Below the pieces are notes generated by a model that was not told the DNA's origin, did not search any database, and saw only the letters and a program-made list of their open reading frames with translations. Positions 24,633 through 33,499 of a DNA stretch of 64,000 nucleotides are shown in pieces; position 1 is the first letter of the stretch; the number at the start of each line of letters is the position of its first letter. Made by a program: the position numbers and the translations under genes. The DNA lies in the NCBI GenBank assembly GCA_964425605.1, contig CAYRNR010000012.1:25725-89724 (forward strand), in the 5' to 3' direction. The stretch is from CAYRNR01 sp964425605 (GTDB lineage: Bacteria; Myxococcota_A; UBA796; UBA9615; CAYRNR01).

Positions 24633-25499
24633 ATGATGACCTCCTCGCTCAAGACCATGTCCCTCCTGGCGCTGGTGTGGTTGCCGCTGGCCTGCGCCGT
24701 GTCCTCCACCCCCGCCGAGACCGCACCGACCGAACCGGCTCCGGCGCCGATCGAGGACGGCCCCCCGATCATCGGCATGACCGGCTACGTCGACCTCCCG
24801 GGCACCGAGTCCGGCGGCTCCCTGGGCAAGCTGCGCGTGACCCGCACCTACCGCGACGCCCTGGTCCGGGCCGGCGCCGTCCCCGTGCACCTGGTGCCGG
24901 TGCCCGAGGACCGCGTGGACGACGTGCTCGACCACGTGGACGGGGTGGTGATGTGCGGCGGCTACGATATCGATCCCGCGGCCTACGGCGAGCCCCGCCA
25001 CGAGTCCGTCGAGACCATGCCGACCGAGCGCCAGGACTTCGACATGGCCGTGGCTCGCGAGGCCATGGCCCGGAAGATGCCGCTGCTGGGCATCTGCCTG
25101 GGTAGCCAGGAGATCAACGTGGTCCGCGGCGGCGCCATGATCCAGGACATCCCCACCGAGGTCGGCACCGACGTCGGCCACCGCAAGCTCGACATCGAGG
25201 ACCTCCGCAAGGGGGCCCACGACATCACCCTGGTGCCGGGCACGGCCCTGGCAGAGCTGTACGGGACCGACACCATCCGGGTGAACAGCGCCCACCACCA
25301 GGCCTCGGACGTGATGGCCGAGGGGCTCGTGCCCGCCGCCCACGCCCCCGACGGGGTGGTCGAGGCCTACGTCGATCCCGAGATGCCGTTCCTCATCGGC
25401 GTCCAGTACCACCCGGAGATGCAGACCGAGCCCGAGGGCCAGCACGCGCCGTTGTTCGAAGCGCTGGTGGCGGCGGCCGAGGAGTACAGGCGGCGCTGA
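24633..25499 (+). CDS. lipoprotein of the class I GATase / peptidase C26 family
   Basis: A 288-aa protein related to gamma-glutamyl-GABA hydrolase (PuuD). The N-terminus is a signal peptide with lipobox PLAC (Cys21), which is unusual because PuuD-like enzymes are normally cytoplasmic. Catalytic residues are present: nucleophile Cys155 in LLGICLGSQE, His260 and Glu262 in QYHPEMQ. MCGGYDIDP and NSAHHQ are characteristic of the C26 family. It would hydrolyse gamma-glutamyl bonds, here outside the cytoplasm. It is convergent with the giant MopE gene (6 nt between stops). Confidence 0.85.
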   Translation: MMTSSLKTMSLLALVWLPLACAVSSTPAETAPTEPAPAPIEDGPPIIGMTGYVDLPGTESGGSLGKLRVTRTYRDALVRAGAVPVHLVPVPEDRVDDVLDHVDGVVMCGGYDIDPAAYGEPRHESVETMPTERQDFDMAVAREAMARKMPLLGICLGSQEINVVRGGAMIQDIPTEVGTDVGHRKLDIEDLRKGAHDITLVPGTALAELYGTDTIRVNSAHHQASDVMAEGLVPAAHAPDGVVEAYVDPEMPFLIGVQYHPEMQTEPEGQHAPLFEALVAAAEEYRRR

Positions 25500-25505
25500 G
25501 CTGGA

Positions 25506-28500
25506 TCAGCCGTTGCGGATGGTCAGCGTGTAGGAGGCGTCGTCGGGTCCGCCCGCGGGACGGTACACGCGGATCAGCATCGTCATGCTGTTGTCGGTGC
25601 ACTGGTTGTAGCCCGGGGTGACGCCGTTGTAGCAGGGGCACTCGCCGGCGACCTCCCAGTCGAACTCCGTGAGGTCGTTTCCGCAGGCATCCCCCGGGCC
25701 GGTCCACAGGTTGCACGCCGTGTCGTACACCTCGAAACGGAACTGATCGTTCTCGTTGATCGAGAAGTAGACCTCCACGTCGAACGGATCGCAGGCGTAG
25801 TTGCCGTCGCCCACGTCCGAGAGGTCGAAGTAGTACCAGTCCTCGTCCACGGCGGGCTGGAAGTGGTCGTACAGGATGTTGCCCAGGATCGAGACGGTGG
25901 TCGTGGGGCTGTCGGTCAGGGGCGCCCACAGGGCCATCGCGCCCACACACTGGTCCCCACCGTGGGCCTCCCACGCGTCCTCCTCGGCCTCGCACCCCGT
26001 GTCGTAGTCGTCGTCCGGGTCGTAGAAGCCCGGGTTGCACGAGTCGATCACACACTGCCCGGTCACGCACGCAGGCGTCCCGTTGGCCACGGTGCAGTTG
26101 GGCCACGCCTCGTCCGCGCCGCCGACGCAGTCGTTGTCCACGCCGTCACAGACCTCCTGTGCGTTGGGGTGGACCTGGTCGTCGCCGTCGTCGCAGTCGT
26201 CGCCCACCAGCGCGCGGTAGTTGCCCTGGGGCTCGCACGTGCACTGCTCGGTCCCGTTCACGCCGTACCCGTCGTCGTCCACGTCGAGGTAGTAGTCGTC
26301 GCAGCCCGTCGCGCCCTCGTCCTCGTCCACGCCCCCGTCGCAGTCGTTGTCGATGCCGTCGCACGCCTCCTGGGCCCCGGGGTACGCCAGCACCTCGGCG
26401 TCGTTGCAGTCCCCGTCGCACGTGGTGTACCCGTCACCGTCCAGGTCGTAGCCGTCGTCCACGTTGCCGTCGCAGTTGTCGTCGATGAAGTTGCACAGCT
26501 CGTTGGCGCCGGGATTCACCGCCGCGTCGTTGTCGTCACAGTCGCCGCCCTGATCGGCCCGGTAGTCCCCGTTGGGATCGCACCAGCACTCGGTGTCCCC
26601 GTCCACGCCGTACCCGTCGCCGTCGTCGTCGAGGAGGTAGTCGAAGCAGCCCGGGGTGTTCTGGCCCTCGTCGATGGAGCCGTCGCAGTCGTTGTCGATG
26701 TCGTCGCACACCTCGGTGGCGCCGGGGTAGGCGTCGGGCTCGTTGTCGTCGCAGTCGCCGTCACAGGAGGAGTAGCCGTCGTTGTCGAGGTCGTATCCCT
26801 CGTCCACACCGCCGTCGCAGTCGTCGTCGATGAAGTTGCACACCTCGTTGGCGCCCGGGTGCACCGCCGGCTCCCAGTCGTCGCAGTCCCCGCCCACCGT
26901 GGCGCGGTAGTCGCCGTTGGGATCGCACCAGCACTCGGTGTCCCCATCCACGCCGTACCCGTCGTCGTCGGTGTCCTTGTAATAGGTGATACAACCCAGC
27001 GCGTTCTGCCCCTCGTCGATGGAGCCGTCGCAGTCGTTGTCGATGTCGTCGCACACCTCGGTGGCGCCGGGGTAGGCGTCGGGCTCGTTGTCGTTGCAGT
27101 CCCCCTCGCACGTGGTCCACCCGTCCGCGTCCACGTCGTAGCCGTCGTCCACGTTCCCGTCGCAGTCGTCGTCGATGAAGTTGCACGTCTCGTTCGCGCC
27201 CGGGTTGATCGCCGCCTCGGCGTCGTCGCAGTCACCGCCGACGATGGCGCGGTAGTCGCCGTTGGGGTCGCACCAGCACTGGGTGTCCCCGTCGACCCCG
27301 TATGCGTCGTTGTCCACGTCGAGCAGGTAGTCGAAGCATCCGGCGCCGTTCATGTCCTCGTCGGCGTGGGAGTCGCAGTCGTTGTCCAGGTCGTCGCAGA
27401 TCTCCGGGGCGCCCGGGTAGATCTCGGGCAGCGCGTCATTGCAGTCCCCCGCGCACGACGTCCACCCGTCGGCGTCCACGTCGAAGCCGTCGTCCACGGT
27501 GCCGTCGCAGTCGTCGTCCACGCCGTTGCAGGTCTCGATGGCCGCCGGGTTCACCGAGGCGTCGGCGTCGTCGCAGTCCTCGTCGTTGGTCGCCGTGTAG
27601 GGGAATGTGGCCGCGCACAGGCAGGCGACCGTCTGGCTGCCGTAGGTGTCCCCGTCCAGGTCCGAGTAGTAATCGTCGCACCCGTCGGCGTCCTCGGGGT
27701 CGATGGTCCCGTCGCAGTCGTTGTCCACCCCGTCACAGGCTTCGGGGTTGCCCGGGAATGCCGTGGGATCGTTGTCGTCGCAGTCCCCGCCGCAGCTGGT
27801 GTGCCCGTCGAGGTCCACGTCGAACCCCTCGTCCACGGTGCCGTCGCAGTTGTCGTCGATGCTGTTGCACACCTCCACCGCGCCGGGGAAGACGTCGACG
27901 TCGGTGTCGTCGCAGTCGAACTGGACGCAGTCCTGTGCCGTGCCGAAGCCGTCGCCGTCGAGGTCGCTCTCGGCGCAGGTGCACTCGCGGTCCGCGCCGT
28001 CGCAGTCCTGGTCCACCCCGTCCCAGCAGAACTCGTAGGCGCCGGGGTAGATCGTGGCGTCGGTGTCGTCGCAGTCCTCCTCCGGGCACGAGACGTCCAC
28101 GCCGAACCCGTCGCCGTCGGTGTCGCTGTACCAGCAGTCGCACGAGTCGTTCACCGCCCCGGGCGTGCCGAAGTCACCGCCCGCGAACAGCGGCGTGGTC
28201 GACCCACACCAACTCGCGCCGTCGTCGTTGTCCACCGCGTCGATGAGCAGCGGGTCCAGGATCATCGATGCGCCGCTGGGGGAGGGGAACGACCACCCCC
28301 AGTCGTAGGCGACGGCGTCCACCTCGACCCCGAGGTACTCCAGGATCACCGCGTCGGCGCCCTGGTCCAGATCGAAGCCCGCGTACTCGTAGTCCACGGC
28401 CGCGCCGCCGTTGTAGGCCGGGTTGGACTCCACGCCGAGCACGAAGAACGCGCCGGGATCCACCACGGCCGCGCCGCCCGTCGAGATGGTGTGCGTGTCC

Positions 28501-30188
28501 GCCGCGCCGTCGTGGAGCACGAACCCGTCCAGCGCGATGGGCTCGGCGCTGGCGTTGTACAGCTCCACGTACTCCCCGTCGCTGTCGTCCACCTCCTGGG
28601 GATCGATCATGATCTCGGTGATGATCAGGTCGCCGTGGCGCGGCACCACCCACGCCGACGCCTCGGCCCAGCCCGACGTGTCGGTGAGGTCGTCGGCCCG
28701 CGCGGCGCACCGCCACTGTTCCCCCAGCGTCGTCTCACCCGCTGCCACCGTGTCCGTCATCAGCAGCGGCTGCAGCGCGCCATCCCGGAACCACTCGTAC
28801 TCGTAGTCCAGCGCGTCACCGTCCACGTCGCCGGCCGGCGTGAGCACGGCGCACTCCACGTCGTCGTCCGTGTGCAGCGGATCCGGCACGATGGCGATCA
28901 CCGGCTCGGTCGGCGCCGAGTTGGAGATGGTCACCGCGTTGGACGTCACCACGTTGCCCGCATCCACGCCGTCGAACGGCGTCACCTCGCACAGGACCTC
29001 CATGTCCCGGTCGAAGTACGTCCCATCGAGGGTGTCCGTCACCGGCCCCGCGACCGCCCCGTCCACCCACCACTCGAACAGCGCGCCCTCGGCGTCCCCG
29101 TCCGGGTCGTGCCAGCCCTGGGGCTCGCACAGCAGTTCGGTCTCCTCGTACGCCGGCGTCGGCCCGAGCACCGCGCTGGTGTAGCTGGGCAGCGTGTTGC
29201 CGATCACCACCACCGCCGACCCCGCGATCCCGTCCAACCCCTCATTGTCCGACGGCGTGGCCCAGCACGTCCACTCGTCCCCGTTCATCGTCTCCGACTC
29301 CGACAACGTGTCGCCGGTCCAGCCGGTCACCGTCCCGTCCAGGTCCCACGCGAATGCGTAGGTGACGGGGCCTCCCTCGGGGTCCACCGAGTCCGTGGCG
29401 ATACACCTCAGATCGTCCTCGGTCTGCGGCCCCGGCGGCTCGATCGTGACCGTCGGCGTGGACGGCGGCTCGTTCTCCGCCAGCACCGTCAGCGTCACCT
29501 CGTCGCTCCCCGTCAGCCCCTCCCCATCCGTCACCACCAGCACGACCTCGTGCTCTCCGGGCGTCAGGAGGTCCATCTCGAACGCGATCGCCCCCATGGC
29601 CGACGGCGCCGTGTCGTCGAGCAGTCCATCCACGTCGCTGGTCCAGGTCACCTCCAGCAGCGAAGGGTCCTGGTCGTCGCTGGCCACCGCCGTGAACTGG
29701 ACCGCCGCCCCCTCCTCCACCTCGGTTCCCTCCAGGGGGGCCGTGATCTCCACCAGCGGCGCCTCGTTCGCCGCCGACACCACCACGTTGACGAAGTCGC
29801 TGTCCGACAGGTCGTCGCTGTCCGTGACCGTCGCCGTCACCGTATGGCTGCCCGCCTCCATCGCCGCCGTGGTGAAGCTCGATCGCCCCTGCGGGTCCAC
29901 CTCGCTGACGCCCAGCTGCTCGTCGAACCAGTGCCCCTCCTCGTCCTCCCACTCGGTCGTCCACACCACCTCGAGCTGGTCGTACGTGTCGTACCCGTCG
30001 GTGACCGACGCCACGAACTCCACCGTCTCGCCCTCCACCGACGGGTACGCATCGTCGCCGGGTTCGGGCTCCAGGATCTCGATCGTGGGTGGCATGGGGA
30101 CGCGCGTCGGATCCGCTCCGTCGCAGGCCATCGTGGCGAACAGGCAGGCCCAGGCGATCGAGGCGAGCAGGGTGAACGAGCGAGCCAT
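25506..30188 (-). CDS. giant PKD/Ig-like, lamin-tail and MopE-repeat lipoprotein
   Basis: A 1560-aa lipoprotein; GGAGGAGG precedes the ATG by 5 nt and the lipobox is ATMAC. Residues 30-520 hold four to five PKD/Ig-like domains (VTATVTDSDDLSDSDF, VVLVVTDGEGL). Residues about 525-680 are a lamin-tail domain (LIITEIMIDPQEVDDSDGEY, then GTPGAVNDSC). Residues 680-1370 carry MopE units, including a 115-aa higher-order repeat present three times with two diverged flanking copies. The last 190 residues look like a pre-peptidase C-terminal-type beta-domain (DEDWYYFDLSD...YTLTIRNG). It has no MYXO-CTERM tail. Role: probably a large surface adhesin or metal-binding protein, by inference. Confidence 0.85.
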   Translation of the reverse strand: MARSFTLLASIAWACLFATMACDGADPTRVPMPPTIEILEPEPGDDAYPSVEGETVEFVASVTDGYDTYDQLEVVWTTEWEDEEGHWFDEQLGVSEVDPQGRSSFTTAAMEAGSHTVTATVTDSDDLSDSDFVNVVVSAANEAPLVEITAPLEGTEVEEGAAVQFTAVASDDQDPSLLEVTWTSDVDGLLDDTAPSAMGAIAFEMDLLTPGEHEVVLVVTDGEGLTGSDEVTLTVLAENEPPSTPTVTIEPPGPQTEDDLRCIATDSVDPEGGPVTYAFAWDLDGTVTGWTGDTLSESETMNGDEWTCWATPSDNEGLDGIAGSAVVVIGNTLPSYTSAVLGPTPAYEETELLCEPQGWHDPDGDAEGALFEWWVDGAVAGPVTDTLDGTYFDRDMEVLCEVTPFDGVDAGNVVTSNAVTISNSAPTEPVIAIVPDPLHTDDDVECAVLTPAGDVDGDALDYEYEWFRDGALQPLLMTDTVAAGETTLGEQWRCAARADDLTDTSGWAEASAWVVPRHGDLIITEIMIDPQEVDDSDGEYVELYNASAEPIALDGFVLHDGAADTHTISTGGAAVVDPGAFFVLGVESNPAYNGGAAVDYEYAGFDLDQGADAVILEYLGVEVDAVAYDWGWSFPSPSGASMILDPLLIDAVDNDDGASWCGSTTPLFAGGDFGTPGAVNDSCDCWYSDTDGDGFGVDVSCPEEDCDDTDATIYPGAYEFCWDGVDQDCDGADRECTCAESDLDGDGFGTAQDCVQFDCDDTDVDVFPGAVEVCNSIDDNCDGTVDEGFDVDLDGHTSCGGDCDDNDPTAFPGNPEACDGVDNDCDGTIDPEDADGCDDYYSDLDGDTYGSQTVACLCAATFPYTATNDEDCDDADASVNPAAIETCNGVDDDCDGTVDDGFDVDADGWTSCAGDCNDALPEIYPGAPEICDDLDNDCDSHADEDMNGAGCFDYLLDVDNDAYGVDGDTQCWCDPNGDYRAIVGGDCDDAEAAINPGANETCNFIDDDCDGNVDDGYDVDADGWTTCEGDCNDNEPDAYPGATEVCDDIDNDCDGSIDEGQNALGCITYYKDTDDDGYGVDGDTECWCDPNGDYRATVGGDCDDWEPAVHPGANEVCNFIDDDCDGGVDEGYDLDNDGYSSCDGDCDDNEPDAYPGATEVCDDIDNDCDGSIDEGQNTPGCFDYLLDDDGDGYGVDGDTECWCDPNGDYRADQGGDCDDNDAAVNPGANELCNFIDDNCDGNVDDGYDLDGDGYTTCDGDCNDAEVLAYPGAQEACDGIDNDCDGGVDEDEGATGCDDYYLDVDDDGYGVNGTEQCTCEPQGNYRALVGDDCDDGDDQVHPNAQEVCDGVDNDCVGGADEAWPNCTVANGTPACVTGQCVIDSCNPGFYDPDDDYDTGCEAEEDAWEAHGGDQCVGAMALWAPLTDSPTTTVSILGNILYDHFQPAVDEDWYYFDLSDVGDGNYACDPFDVEVYFSINENDQFRFEVYDTACNLWTGPGDACGNDLTEFDWEVAGECPCYNGVTPGYNQCTDNSMTMLIRVYRPAGGPDDASYTLTIRNG
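26301..27335 (-). repeat. three tandem 345-bp repeats inside the giant MopE gene
   Basis: Units at 27335-26991, 26990-26646 and 26645-26301 (coding direction) are each exactly 345 bp (115 codons), starting at FDYLL/ITYYK and ending at xxGC. Matching positions (for example TCGATGGAGC at 26671 and 27016) are exactly 345 bp apart, and about 80 nt around them are nearly identical between the first two. A diverged unit precedes (to about 27680) and a partial one follows. Each unit holds one GDTxCWCDPNGDYRA segment and two MopE motifs. Confidence 0.85.
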
Positions 30189-30251
30189 GGATCCTCCTCC
30201 ATCGAAGGATACAACGCGCCCGGGCGGGGGAGATGGGTTTTCCGGCGAGCT

Positions 30252-30398
30252 CTAGTCGTCGAGCGGCCGCTTGAAGTAGTGCCAGTACAGCCACGTGCAC
30301 ACGAGCTCCCAACCCTCCTTGCCGTGCTCGTTGAGGATCAGGCGTGTCTTCTCTGCTCCACCCCAGATGAAGATGCAGTCGTATTCCCAGCGCGTCAT
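30252..30398 (-). CDS. very small DUF4177-like protein
   Basis: A 48-aa protein. An excellent ribosome site (AGGAGGAGGGAAC) stands directly before its ATG. The sequence opens MTRWEYDCIFIWGG and contains LNEHGKEGWELVCTW, the typical DUF4177 pattern (WEY at the start, LNxxGxEGWELV in the middle). It ends YFKRPLDD. DUF4177 proteins are small beta-hairpin-plus-helix proteins of unknown function. The gene lies between the giant MopE gene and the Cys-rich pair, all on the minus strand. Confidence 0.8.
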   Translation of the reverse strand: MTRWEYDCIFIWGGAEKTRLILNEHGKEGWELVCTWLYWHYFKRPLDD

Positions 30399-30561
30399 GT
30401 TCCCTCCTCCTGGTCTCGATCATCCCATCTCGTGGGGGGCCTGTGTGACTGTTTGCGAGGCCACGCGCAAGTTCGACCAGTGACCTGGATACGATCGTAA
30501 GGGAGCAAGATTCCGGCGGAGTCTCACGTCGAGGAGGATCTAGGGCCGATGTCCTGGATTC

Positions 30562-31065
30562 TCAGAACCCGTCCTTCACCCGCCCGCAGGTCACATCGAC
30601 CTGGTTCTTGCCTCGAGCCCACCTGTGCCATGGCCGCCACTTGCCCACGACGAGCCACCACGGATCGATGACGGTCGAGCCGAACCAGTCGTAGGCGTTG
30701 GGCTTGCACTTCGGGAGGCAGAGGACGGCCTGGTGCCGGAACTCGAGCGTCCATCGAGCCACGAGCTCGAACTTGTAGCAGGGCGTGTCCACCTCCATCC
30801 ACAGCCTCGTCGTGGTCAACCCCGCCGGGAGCGCGCCGGTGGCCATACCCGACGCGACGGTTGCCCCGGGGATCTTCAGCGAGATGTTGGTGATCAGCCG
30901 AGTGGAGATGCTGATGCAGCCTTCGCAAGTAGTGCGTGTCTTGTAGGTGCTCTTCGCCGCGGCCAGGATGTTCTTGATCTCCGCGTCTCGCGCCGCCTTG
31001 GGACACGCCTCGCAGGTCGGGTCGGCCTTCATCCATTGCTCGAGGTTCTTCCATTCCCAGATCAT
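30562..31065 (-). CDS. Cys-rich hypothetical protein, second gene of a coupled pair
   Basis: A 167-aa protein without signal peptide. The ATG overlaps the upstream stop by 4 nt (ATGA). Cys residues are spaced in pairs: CEAC near residue 19, CEGC near 47, then CYK, CLPKC and a final TCG, suggesting a metal site or disulfides. The C-terminal part is Trp-rich (DPWWLVVGKWRPWHRWARG). I do not recognise a family. A tightly coupled pair with one Cys/Trp-rich member could be an effector-partner or toxin-immunity pair, but nothing in the sequence proves this. Confidence 0.65.
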   Translation of the reverse strand: MIWEWKNLEQWMKADPTCEACPKAARDAEIKNILAAAKSTYKTRTTCEGCISISTRLITNISLKIPGATVASGMATGALPAGLTTTRLWMEVDTPCYKFELVARWTLEFRHQAVLCLPKCKPNAYDWFGSTVIDPWWLVVGKWRPWHRWARGKNQVDVTCGRVKDGF

Positions 31066-31532
31066 GGCTTCCCCCCCAGCTGGTTCACGGCCTTCTCCTC
31101 GAGCAGGAGATCGAGTTCGTCGCCGTCCTCGTCGTCCGTCCAGATCATCGCCACGTCCGCGCCCGTTCCCTCGTCCGGACCGCGGAGGCCGATCTGTACC
31201 GGCTGCTCCCAGGAGACGTGGACGATCGGCAGCTCGGACAGGCCCGGCTCGAGCTCGAACGAAGCGACCGCGTCGGAGCCGAAGGGCTCGGCCCACCGCA
31301 TCACCGCGTGGCCGTCACCCCCTTCGATGCAGTTCTGTGCGGACAGCGAGATCGAGACGACCTGGCGCCGCTTGGAGCTACCGACGATCTTCACGAGCAA
31401 GCGGTCTTCGCGGACGTCGATCTTCACTGTGGGGAGCTGGGCGAGGTCGCCCTCGCGTGCGAACTGGCTCTCCACGTCCATGGTCGGCAGCACGAGTAGG
31501 ACCGGCCGTTTCGGACTGAGTTCTCCCTCCAT
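31062..31532 (-). CDS. hypothetical acidic protein, first gene of a coupled pair
   Basis: A 156-aa soluble protein, no signal peptide, strong ribosome site AAGGAGGT 4-5 nt before the ATG. The predicted beta-strand pattern (VKIDVREDRLLVKIVGSSKR, FELEPGLSELPIVHVSW) suggests a beta-sandwich, and the C-terminus is very acidic (WTDDEDGDELDLLLEEK). It is translationally coupled to the Cys-rich gene downstream. Family not recognised. Confidence 0.65.
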   Translation of the reverse strand: MEGELSPKRPVLLVLPTMDVESQFAREGDLAQLPTVKIDVREDRLLVKIVGSSKRRQVVSISLSAQNCIEGGDGHAVMRWAEPFGSDAVASFELEPGLSELPIVHVSWEQPVQIGLRGPDEGTGADVAMIWTDDEDGDELDLLLEEKAVNQLGGKP

Positions 31533-31685
31533 GACAAACCTCCTTCACGAGCCCCACATCGCTGGTCTCGTCACCTTGGTCCGGGTTCTTCTGGATTCAC
31601 CCCGAATTGAGGTTATCGGGGGGAGGGGCCCGGGGCAAGTGAGGAGTCGGCGACGATGCGCGGTCGAGAGGTCATGGGCGAGAGC

Positions 31686-32333
31686 TCACCGTGACGGCGT
31701 CGCGTGCGTGCCCAACCGCGTCACGAACAGTCCATCGAACTGCATCGTCTCCAGCGGCTGCTTCCGGACCACACCCCCAGGAGCCGCGTGGATGACCGCG
31801 TGGTCCTCACCGCCGACGTACAGGGCCGTGTGCCAGGGCCAGTACCGCGCCGACTCCGTCACGAGCAGCGGCTCGTCCTCGATCTCGTACTCCTCCATCA
31901 GCAGGTACAGCACGTCGCCGCGCTTCAGCGTGCCCACGTCGAGGTCCTCGCGCAGTACCCCCGCCGCGCCCGGGACCGGCGTTCCGAGCATCTCGCTGCG
32001 GACGATCTTCGAAGGATCGACCGGGTAGCGACGCCATGGGGTCTCGGTGGGTGGCCCATAGGCGAGGTAGAGCAGCCCGAGGCAGTCGATGCCGGGGTTG
32101 CCGGTCGTCATGCGCCCACCCCAGCGATAGGGCTCGCCCAGGAGGGCCTCGGCGTTGGCGATGGCGGCGTCGGCGAGCTCGGGCGGAGGGGGCGGTGGGG
32201 GAGGGTCCTCGGGGGCGGCTGCTGCGCTCGAGGGATCGTCGTCGCCGTGGGCCTCGGCACTCGCCGCGACGAGGCAGGCGAGGAGTGCCCACAGCAGCAC
32301 CGATTGGGATCCGATGGAGATCGTGACGGTCAC
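31686..32333 (-). CDS. secreted NlpC/P60-type cysteine peptidase
   Basis: A 215-aa exported protein. The GTG start has AAGGAGAAG directly upstream; a signal peptide covers about residues 1-28 and a Pro-rich spacer (eight Pro) precedes the enzyme. The catalytic block is YRWGGRMTTGNPGIDCLGLL with nucleophile Cys84, and the catalytic His is His168 in YWPWHTALYVG. NlpC/P60 enzymes cut the gamma-D-Glu-diamino acid bond of peptidoglycan. It stands alone, upstream of the Cys-rich pair on the same strand. Cell-wall remodelling or attack on other bacteria are both possible. Confidence 0.85.
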   Translation of the reverse strand: MTVTISIGSQSVLLWALLACLVAASAEAHGDDDPSSAAAAPEDPPPPPPPPELADAAIANAEALLGEPYRWGGRMTTGNPGIDCLGLLYLAYGPPTETPWRRYPVDPSKIVRSEMLGTPVPGAAGVLREDLDVGTLKRGDVLYLLMEEYEIEDEPLLVTESARYWPWHTALYVGGEDHAVIHAAPGGVVRKQPLETMQFDGLFVTRLGTHATPSR

Positions 32334-32461
32334 CTTCTCCTTTTAACGCGTCGAGGAGCGGATACGAAACAGGGAATCCACACGGCGCCAGGGACATCGG
32401 TCGAGGAATGATCCCGTCGATCCGCGGGTCGTACCCATGCGCCAGGACGGGGAACGAGGTC

Positions 32462-33487
32462 ATGACCGGAATTCGGCTGGGGTGGCTCTGCTGTGCCACG
32501 TTGCTCCTGTGCCTGGCCTGCCCGCCCGCCATCGCCTGCAGCTGCGGTTTCACCAGACACTGGGTCGTGCCCGAGAGCGGAACGATCCCGGCCAACGCCC
32601 GAGGCCTGGTCTGGGTCGGCTTCTCGTGGTGGGACTACGAGTGGGAGGACCCGTCGGTGCTGCGGGATCTCGACGAGTTTCGCTTCCGCCGTCCCGAGGG
32701 GTACAGCCCGCGCAAGGTGCAGGACGACTTCTTCGTGGAACGACTGAATGGCGACGGCGTCGTCCGCCTCCCCCTCGCGGTCACCCCGCTGCCAGGGGGC
32801 GATGCGCTGATCGCCGTGGACCAGCCGTTGTCGCCCGGGGCGCGGTACAGGTTCGGTTCGATGCAGCCCGTCTACGACTCGCATGGCCGCGACACAGGCG
32901 ACCGGGAGCCCGTGAGTGCCACGGTCACCGTCTCCGAGATCGCCTTCGACCTGGACGATGGACCGCTGCAGCTCGTCTCCAGCGCATCCACCACCGGGGC
33001 CCTCCAGCTGGCCATGGGGGGCAGCTGCTCCCGCGACACCACCGCCGCGCAGCAGTCCATCGAGGTGGCCCTGCCCGGCCACCTCGAGCCCTTCCGCGAC
33101 GTTGCGCACTACACCACGGTGATCGACGGCAGCCAGATCTGGGCCCCCCGGAGCAGCATGTGTCAGTTCCCGGATCCGGGCTCCAGCTGGATAGGGTGGG
33201 GCCGGGACCGGATCTACGCGGAGTGCAGCAGCGACGCCCTGGAGTGGGACCCGGAGAGTTTGAGCCCTGGTCTCCATCGTGTGCACGTCGAGGTGGAGAT
33301 TCCTGGTACGGATCTGCGGTGGCGCTCCGGCGAGATCGAGCTCGACCTGCAGTGCAGGACGTTGCTCGCCGGCCGGCCCTGGCGAACCGGCGCCGTGTGG
33401 GTGGCTCTGGGAATGGTGGTGTTGGTCCTGGCTCACGGTGCCGGGCGAATCTCACGAAAGCTCAGATCCTCTTCGCCCCGAGCATAG
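32462..33487 (+). CDS. exported single-TM hypothetical protein
   Basis: A 341-aa protein. The ATG at 32462 with CGAGG upstream gives a clean signal peptide ending near PAIACSCGF; an upstream ATG at 32408 would bury it. The ectodomain (about 25-300) is beta-rich with repeated segments typical of Ig-like/bacterial domains (GARYRFGSMQPVYDSHG, ATVTVSEIAFDLDDGP) and six or so Cys. A C-terminal TM helix (VWVALGMVVLVLAHGAG) is followed by a basic tail. Family not recognised; it resembles many myxobacterial Ig-like envelope proteins. Confidence 0.7.
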   Translation: MTGIRLGWLCCATLLLCLACPPAIACSCGFTRHWVVPESGTIPANARGLVWVGFSWWDYEWEDPSVLRDLDEFRFRRPEGYSPRKVQDDFFVERLNGDGVVRLPLAVTPLPGGDALIAVDQPLSPGARYRFGSMQPVYDSHGRDTGDREPVSATVTVSEIAFDLDDGPLQLVSSASTTGALQLAMGGSCSRDTTAAQQSIEVALPGHLEPFRDVAHYTTVIDGSQIWAPRSSMCQFPDPGSSWIGWGRDRIYAECSSDALEWDPESLSPGLHRVHVEVEIPGTDLRWRSGEIELDLQCRTLLAGRPWRTGAVWVALGMVVLVLAHGAGRISRKLRSSSPRA

Positions 33488-33490
33488 AAT
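33485..33490 (+). promoter_or_regulatory. putative -10 element, leaderless gene
   Basis: TAGAAT ends 9 nt before the ATG at 33500, overlapping the end of the previous gene. No Shine-Dalgarno sequence precedes this ATG. Confidence 0.35.
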
Positions 33491-33499
33491 CGAACCACC

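Noticed and set aside
26301..27335. Regular repeats considered as a CRISPR array
   Set aside because: Repeats are in-frame coding units of 345 bp without unique spacers.
25863..30500. Open frame of 1545 codons antisense to the giant lipoprotein
   Set aside because: Again a Val/Arg/His-rich mirror of MopE repeats without ribosome site or domain.
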